Source of the DNA: Triops longicaudatus
Lineage: Eukaryota; Arthropoda; Branchiopoda; Notostraca; Triopsidae
DNA length: 64,000 nt
Reading direction: 5' to 3'
Assembly: GCA_022885665.1 (NCBI GenBank)
Contig: JAGQDJ010000618.1
Coordinates: forward strand, 1-64,000
Each line of letters opens with the position of its first letter. The first letter of the stretch is position 1. The translations under genes were made by a program, and so were the position numbers. Below the pieces are notes generated by a model. It saw only the letters and a list, made by a program, of their open reading frames with translations, made no database searches and was not told the origin of the DNA. Positions 59,258-64,000 of this stretch are shown piece by piece.

Positions 59258-62200
59258 ATGATGTACCGTGGCAGTACTGGCACTGGTGGAGTGGGCAGTT
59301 CGCTCCGGGAACGCGAACGGGAACGTGGTGGCCAGGATCCACGCGACAGGGATCCACGAATGTTCCGATCCGAGTTACCTGGCCTAGGAGCAGAAATGAT
59401 GGGTAGGCTCCCCCCCCCCGTCGTGACCCTCTTTTCTCCCAGTACTGGCTCTTACTTTCTAACAGGAGTAGATCCAGCACTTTTTCGTTATACCAACTGA
59501 CCTGAACTTATTGAAATCTTTAAAGTGGATGCTATGGTAAACGAACGTAAAACCTATCCTAAAATAAATATTGATTTTAAAATGTTAATTTTTTATATAT
59601 AAAAAATACTCAAATATATTTAACATTAAAAAATTAAAATCTATAAAAATGTAGAAATATATTTTATCAATGCCATTTATTGGCAAGTGTAGCTACAAAA
59701 AAGGTAGAAATCAATCTGCCATTGGTAGTTTTGTAATATGGCCGTTAGGGGGCCGTCTCGGGTCAAATGCCTTCGCTGGATATTGAACAAGAGAGGTCTT
59801 AATTAGCACAGGTATACGTAAAAAGACGACTGTTAGATGTTTAGATGTCACTAGACGTTTATAAGACGCCGAAAATGCACTCAAAAGACGTTTGAAAACG
59901 TGTGTGTTAGAGTTGTGCAGGTATCCTAGTAGCAGAAACGTCTTCAAACGTTTAAGGCTCTTTATAAATGTTTCATAATATGCTCACTTTTTATAAAAGT
60001 GTCTGTGAATTTATGCTACTTGTGTATGTAAAAAGCATCAAGGTAAATGTTAACCCAACAGCTTTTCACTCTAGAAAACACTTGGAAACCTGAAAATAGC
60101 CGCTGGCGGCATAGTGTTTACCAAATTCACCAACGTCATCTAGTAGAGCTATGGAAACTACAAATCCACTTTGTTTACCCATTTCTGTCATGGGAAACTA
60201 GACCTAAACGGATTCAATAATGTCCAACAAATGTCAACATGACGTCAGTACGCGAAAAACGACATCGTTATTCAAAAATCAAACATAAAAATATGAAAAA
60301 AATACACTTCAGAACATCATCAGATGTTGGTTTAACTTCCACTTTGACCAACAATGGAAAAACGCGGGCGAATACAAGTTTACTTAAGTCGAGCCCATAT
60401 GACACCTTCCAGTGTTTCAGCATTTAATGTCATATTCTTGGCGCTAGAGGCATATTTGTTGTAAAAATTGCAATAATTAAAAGATAAGAAACTCTTTAAG
60501 CATCGTGTAAACAAACCAAGAGATTTGAGCTATTCGAAGCTGTAAAGTACCGTATCGAGTTGACAAGCGGTACGGTTTTTGCTTTTCAGTACTTCTTTGC
60601 CATGAAGTAAGGTGGCGGATGGATAAATTTCCCTTGTCTGGTCGTACTGGCTGGGTACCGGATGTCCCACGACCCCGAAGTAGCGATCGATGTGACGTCG
60701 CGGCGGCGTCGGCAGCAGCGACGGCGTCGCGACGGGCTGGGCGGAGAAATACACAAGGCGTCTCGACGTTAAACTTTTCTCTCCAAACCCACCATGCACC
60801 CATCCGACCACCCACTTTCTCCCGCGTTTTGCCTAAACTTAATTGATCCTTGAGTAGATTCCGAGTTGGTTAGAGCGCAAGTTGATTTTCTTTTCGGGGG
60901 AAAGGTTTAATTTCGCACAACTTAATTGTGTGGGTGGTACCAGCCACGTGTATAGTACTGGACTTACCTTGGCCGGCGAGTTTCGCCTTTCGGAAGTATT
61001 TATAGCTCCATTTTGGCAAGCCAGGCAAGAGAAGCTAAGACATTTCGAAACAAAAAAGGTGAAGAAAAAACATGAAGAAAAAGTTTTGAAGGGATAAGGA
61101 AAAGGACAAGAACGCTTGAGGCAGTTTACAAGGCCGAAAGACGTCGTAGACGCCTGGTCATGTTGTTGGGGATGGTTGGCGAGACCAACGACTCTGGCCG
61201 TCTGTTACTAGGCTACTTTCTCGCTTTCTCAGACGCGATGCAGCACGGTTAATCGAACGCAGGGATCTGGCATGATTTGTGGATGACGAATTAAGTGCTT
61301 TTAGTTTTCCAAAAAGCCGTCAGGTTGTCCATTAGGCCGTGGAATAGAAGCTAGTAGAAGTGGCTTAGCTTTTTGACTCCTTTCAAAGGGGGAATTTGGA
61401 GTTAAAAAAAAGTGCGAAATACTTGCGATGTCTGGATTCCTACTTTGATTTTTTTTTTCTTGTTTTTGAGGCGCAAACTTGGCCAGACACGATCGTCCCG
61501 AAAGCGAGTCAGAAAAGCTCATCTCGTATTGATCCGATTCTTCTATGTATACGTGTGTGTGTTGGTTTGGAGCGAAGACCCGCCCATTGAACAAGGTCTT
61601 GGCCAGTAATAACACGAGCCTGTGTTAGGTTTCGTTTTCTTTAAAAGATTTTTTAACGAGTTTTTTTTAGAGTATAAACCATTCGTAATTGTCTGTTGAA
61701 GGCTGCTTTTAGTCAGTTTTTTTACAATTAATTAGCGCTATTAATGTAAATACCTAGATTTACGATTTTTTAGAAATTTCTTATAGTAAAAATATCTAAG
61801 AGTAAATTCTTTTAAATAGTAAAGCAAATCTTTTAAAGTAGTAAAAGCAAATCTCTTAAAAATTTCTTGAATCTGCTTCACTGTAGAAGTTTCATGGAAG
61901 GCTCATATTGTTAGTATTTGAAGTGTTTAAATTTAATTAGTTTTCGGTATTCGTTTGATGGCTTTTGAACGTGACTTTTTCTAGTATTTTTAAGTTACTT
62001 ATATTAATATGCAGTAAAACGTATTTATTTCCGAAATTTAAGTGTTCGTATTTGTTTGTATAAAGCTTTTTATTTAATCTCGTATATTGTTACGTTCTAC
62101 TCCTTTCGAAATCCGTTTATTCGCAACTTCAATACAAAATCACACAAAAACACTCTCCTTCTCGAGCTAACTCTCACTTTAAGTTTACAACAATCAAATT

Positions 62201-63697
62201 TCACTCACAAGAAACGCAACTGACTTAAAAGAAGGTAAAAATGGAACTAACTATTACAGGCTGGGTGCAGGGGATTTCATTCTTACCAACAATGAATCTT
62301 AGGATTCATTGTTGGGCGGCTACGAAATTGACTGTTGGGTAATAACGAACGCCACAATATGCACCGTTTCGCCAACCTACTTGCTCAGATTCACTTTAGA
62401 GAATACAATTAAACATTTAAGAAAATGTACAAAGAAAGTATTATTTTGTATTTCTGGAATATGTGTTCTATGAGGGATTATGAATGAATGAACGCATGAG
62501 TTGGGAAATTGCTCAAAAAAGCTGAACTATTTTTAGCCTTTAATGCGAAGGAAAGCGTAACGTGGAGCAAAAAGGGAAGATTGTACGTTCATTAAAATTA
62601 ACCTTGTGAATGGCTGAGAGGAGGCGTGGAATGAAGTTGCGAGCGGAAATACCTGAGCATTTCCGCCCACCTTTTTATGGGGACATTCTTGAGATGAACA
62701 TAGGGTGAATGAGTAGCTTGGGTAAAAAACCGGAATAGTTTGTTAATGGCGAGCAGTGTGAGCCTGACTTAAGAAAAGAAGTAAGAGAGGATTTGGAACA
62801 AGCCACGTACCAGCAGTTGTAGTCTACTGAGTGGTGGATTCTGTCACGTGTTTGGTGGTACAATTTTGTAGGTCAGGACTGGAGTTTTGGATAACAGGAA
62901 ATCAAAAATGTTTGATTTTAAAGACGTTTGTGAATCAGGTTTGATTAAACTAAACAGAATATTTTTTTAAATCCATTTTTATCGTTTAATTTTTATTTCG
63001 TTTCTGAAAAAAGGTCCTGGCCAGCCTGGCGAACAGGAATTGGCTACCAAGATGCTCCAGATCCAGTCGAAGCGGTTTTACTTGGACGTGAAACAGAATC
63101 GACGAGGGAGATTTATCAAAGTCGCTGAAGTAAGACGATTTCTTTCGGAGAAAAAATGAGTTTATTAAGAAAAATGTCCGTAGTCAAGAAAAATAAAACG
63201 GACAACTTCAATGAAAGAGACAATTTGAACATTTTTCTAGAAAACTCTAAGCTGTTTTTTTTTTAAATTTTGTGGTCATAATATTTATGGTTTTGATTAT
63301 GTTTGTTTGTAAATTGTGTATGCTTATAATTTATTGTTTATTTGTTTTCGCAACATTTAATTATGTTTTATTTGGCTAGATTGGCGCCGATGGCAGGAGA
63401 AGTCAAATCTTTTTGGCCTTGTCCATTGCTGCCGAATTTCGGGATCACCTTTCAGCCTTTAGTGATTACTATTCTTCCTTAGGTAAGTTTGATGTCCTAA
63501 AAGTCAAAGAACCTTTCAGGTATCGAAAATATAGCTTATGGTGACAAAAGTTAATGAGCTTTTGGCGTGCACGAGCAGGTCCACCGAATCCAGAGAACTT
63601 ACCCGAAGACGGAAAACTGAAATCGGAAATGATGACGAAAGAGAACCGACGTTATTATCTAGATTTGAAAGAAAACTCGCGTGGGAGGTTTTTAAGG
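59258..63697 (+). CDS. PURA: Pur-alpha, single-stranded nucleic-acid-binding protein (partial, continues off the right edge)
   Basis: Pur-alpha binds purine-rich single-stranded DNA and RNA in the nucleus and in cytoplasmic mRNA granules. Four exons join in phase: 59258-59402, 63014-63129, 63380-63482 and 63579-63697. The N-terminus (MMYRGSTGTGGVGSSLRERE...) is an R/E/G-rich low-complexity leader. The first PUR repeat follows: [60 protein letters not shown]. The second begins LKSEMMTKENRRYYLDLKEN and SRGRFLR, where the window ends before the remaining exons. ATG at 59258 is the first in a frame that is closed upstream by TAG. The intron of 3.6 kb after the first exon is unusually long for this window. 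Upstream exons at 50002, 50452 and 52315 share its phase-1 junction and may be alternative starts. Confidence 0.92.
59815..59960. repeat. Cluster of AGACGTTT/AAACGTCT motifs
   Basis: Within the first Pur-alpha intron, AGACGTTT or its complement (and close forms such as AGATGTTT and AAGACGCC) recurs at least six times in about 145 bp, on both strands. It looks like degenerate repeat DNA of unknown origin. Confidence 0.5.
61800..61860. repeat. Short tandem duplication, about 22 bp unit
   Basis: TAGTAAAGCAAATCTTTTAA is followed at once by a near copy, TAGTAAAAGCAAATCTCTTA, in the long Pur-alpha intron. Confidence 0.6.
62286..62315. repeat. Perfect hairpin, 13-bp arms
   Basis: CCAACAATGAATC - TTAG - GATTCATTGTTGG is a perfect inverted repeat with a 4-base loop, in the long intron of Pur-alpha. 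It could be a mobile-element end-to-end joint, a palindromic MITE relic or a structured RNA element. Confidence 0.85.
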
Positions 63698-64000
63698 GTA
63701 AGTTGCCCTGGGTAACTTCTGTAGTGTTCTGAAAATTAACAACAAATCAATATAAGTAATTTAATCGCCTTAAAGTTCAATAAAGATTTAATCGCCTTAA
63801 AAGCGATGAAAGTCATTTTCCGTTAAATTGTAGTTGAAACTCAGATAAACAAGTGCCAACGAAAATTAAAAGGGTGTAAATTGTCTGAAAGACGACAGCA
63901 AGTATTTTCAAGGATTATTTGTAATCTTTTATTAAAATCTTTAAATAAAGGCTTTTAGCGCCGCTATGTACGAATTTCGCTCTTGGCAATTAATCTTATA

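Noticed and set aside
1..64000. tRNA, rRNA, CRISPR array, riboswitch or bacterial-type operon
   Set aside because: No B-box-like tRNA core, rRNA segment or spaced direct-repeat array was seen, and all genes have spliceosomal introns or animal families.

Overview
The window is animal nuclear DNA, AT-rich, with genes split by mostly short GT-AG introns. The set of families (cubilin, a tyrosine hydroxylase of the arthropod/vertebrate type, STK11IP, ubiquilin, HEATR1, adiponectin receptor, aminoacylase-1, Pur-alpha), together with a TATA + TCAGTC initiator promoter and pogo/Tigger-like short elements, fits an invertebrate, most likely an arthropod. The species cannot be fixed from the sequence.

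Layout, left to right. 1-7581 (-): N-terminal half of cubilin, running off the left edge. 9247-10897 (+): an unrecognised four-membrane-segment protein. 11398-11898 (+): intronless mitochondrial ribosomal protein mL51. 12043-16720 (-): STK11IP (LKB1-interacting protein). 17408-20228 (+): ubiquilin. 20924-22515 (-): a ZIP metal transporter of the SLC39A1/2/3 group. 24567-26117 (+): a tyrosine-hydroxylase-like gene whose reading frame stops inside the C-terminal tail. 27033-29278 (+): eIF2B gamma. 29443-30301 (+): a broken fragment of O-GlcNAcase. 30675-41074 (-): HEATR1/UTP10. 41550-43887 (+): adiponectin receptor. 44270-45620 (+): an unrecognised helical protein. 46615-48437 (-): aminoacylase-1. 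50002-63697 (+): a long, gene-poor interval with repeats and several short ATG-bearing exons, ending in the first exons of Pur-alpha, which runs off the right edge.

Most genes are unrelated housekeeping genes packed closely, often in convergent or divergent pairs (STK11IP/ubiquilin with a perfect X-box between them; HEATR1/ADIPOR about 475 bp apart; mL51/STK11IP with stops about 145 bp apart). No operon or pathway cluster is evident.

The points most worth a second look are: (1) the tyrosine hydroxylase copy, with an intact catalytic core but no room for the N-terminal regulatory domain and an in-frame TAA where family homology continues beyond it; (2) the O-GlcNAcase fragment with two in-frame stops and two frameshifts; (3) several candidate first coding exons upstream of Pur-alpha that all end in the splice phase needed to join its first conserved exon; (4) a scattered family of Tigger/pogo-like short elements. 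I found no evidence for a novel multi-gene system.
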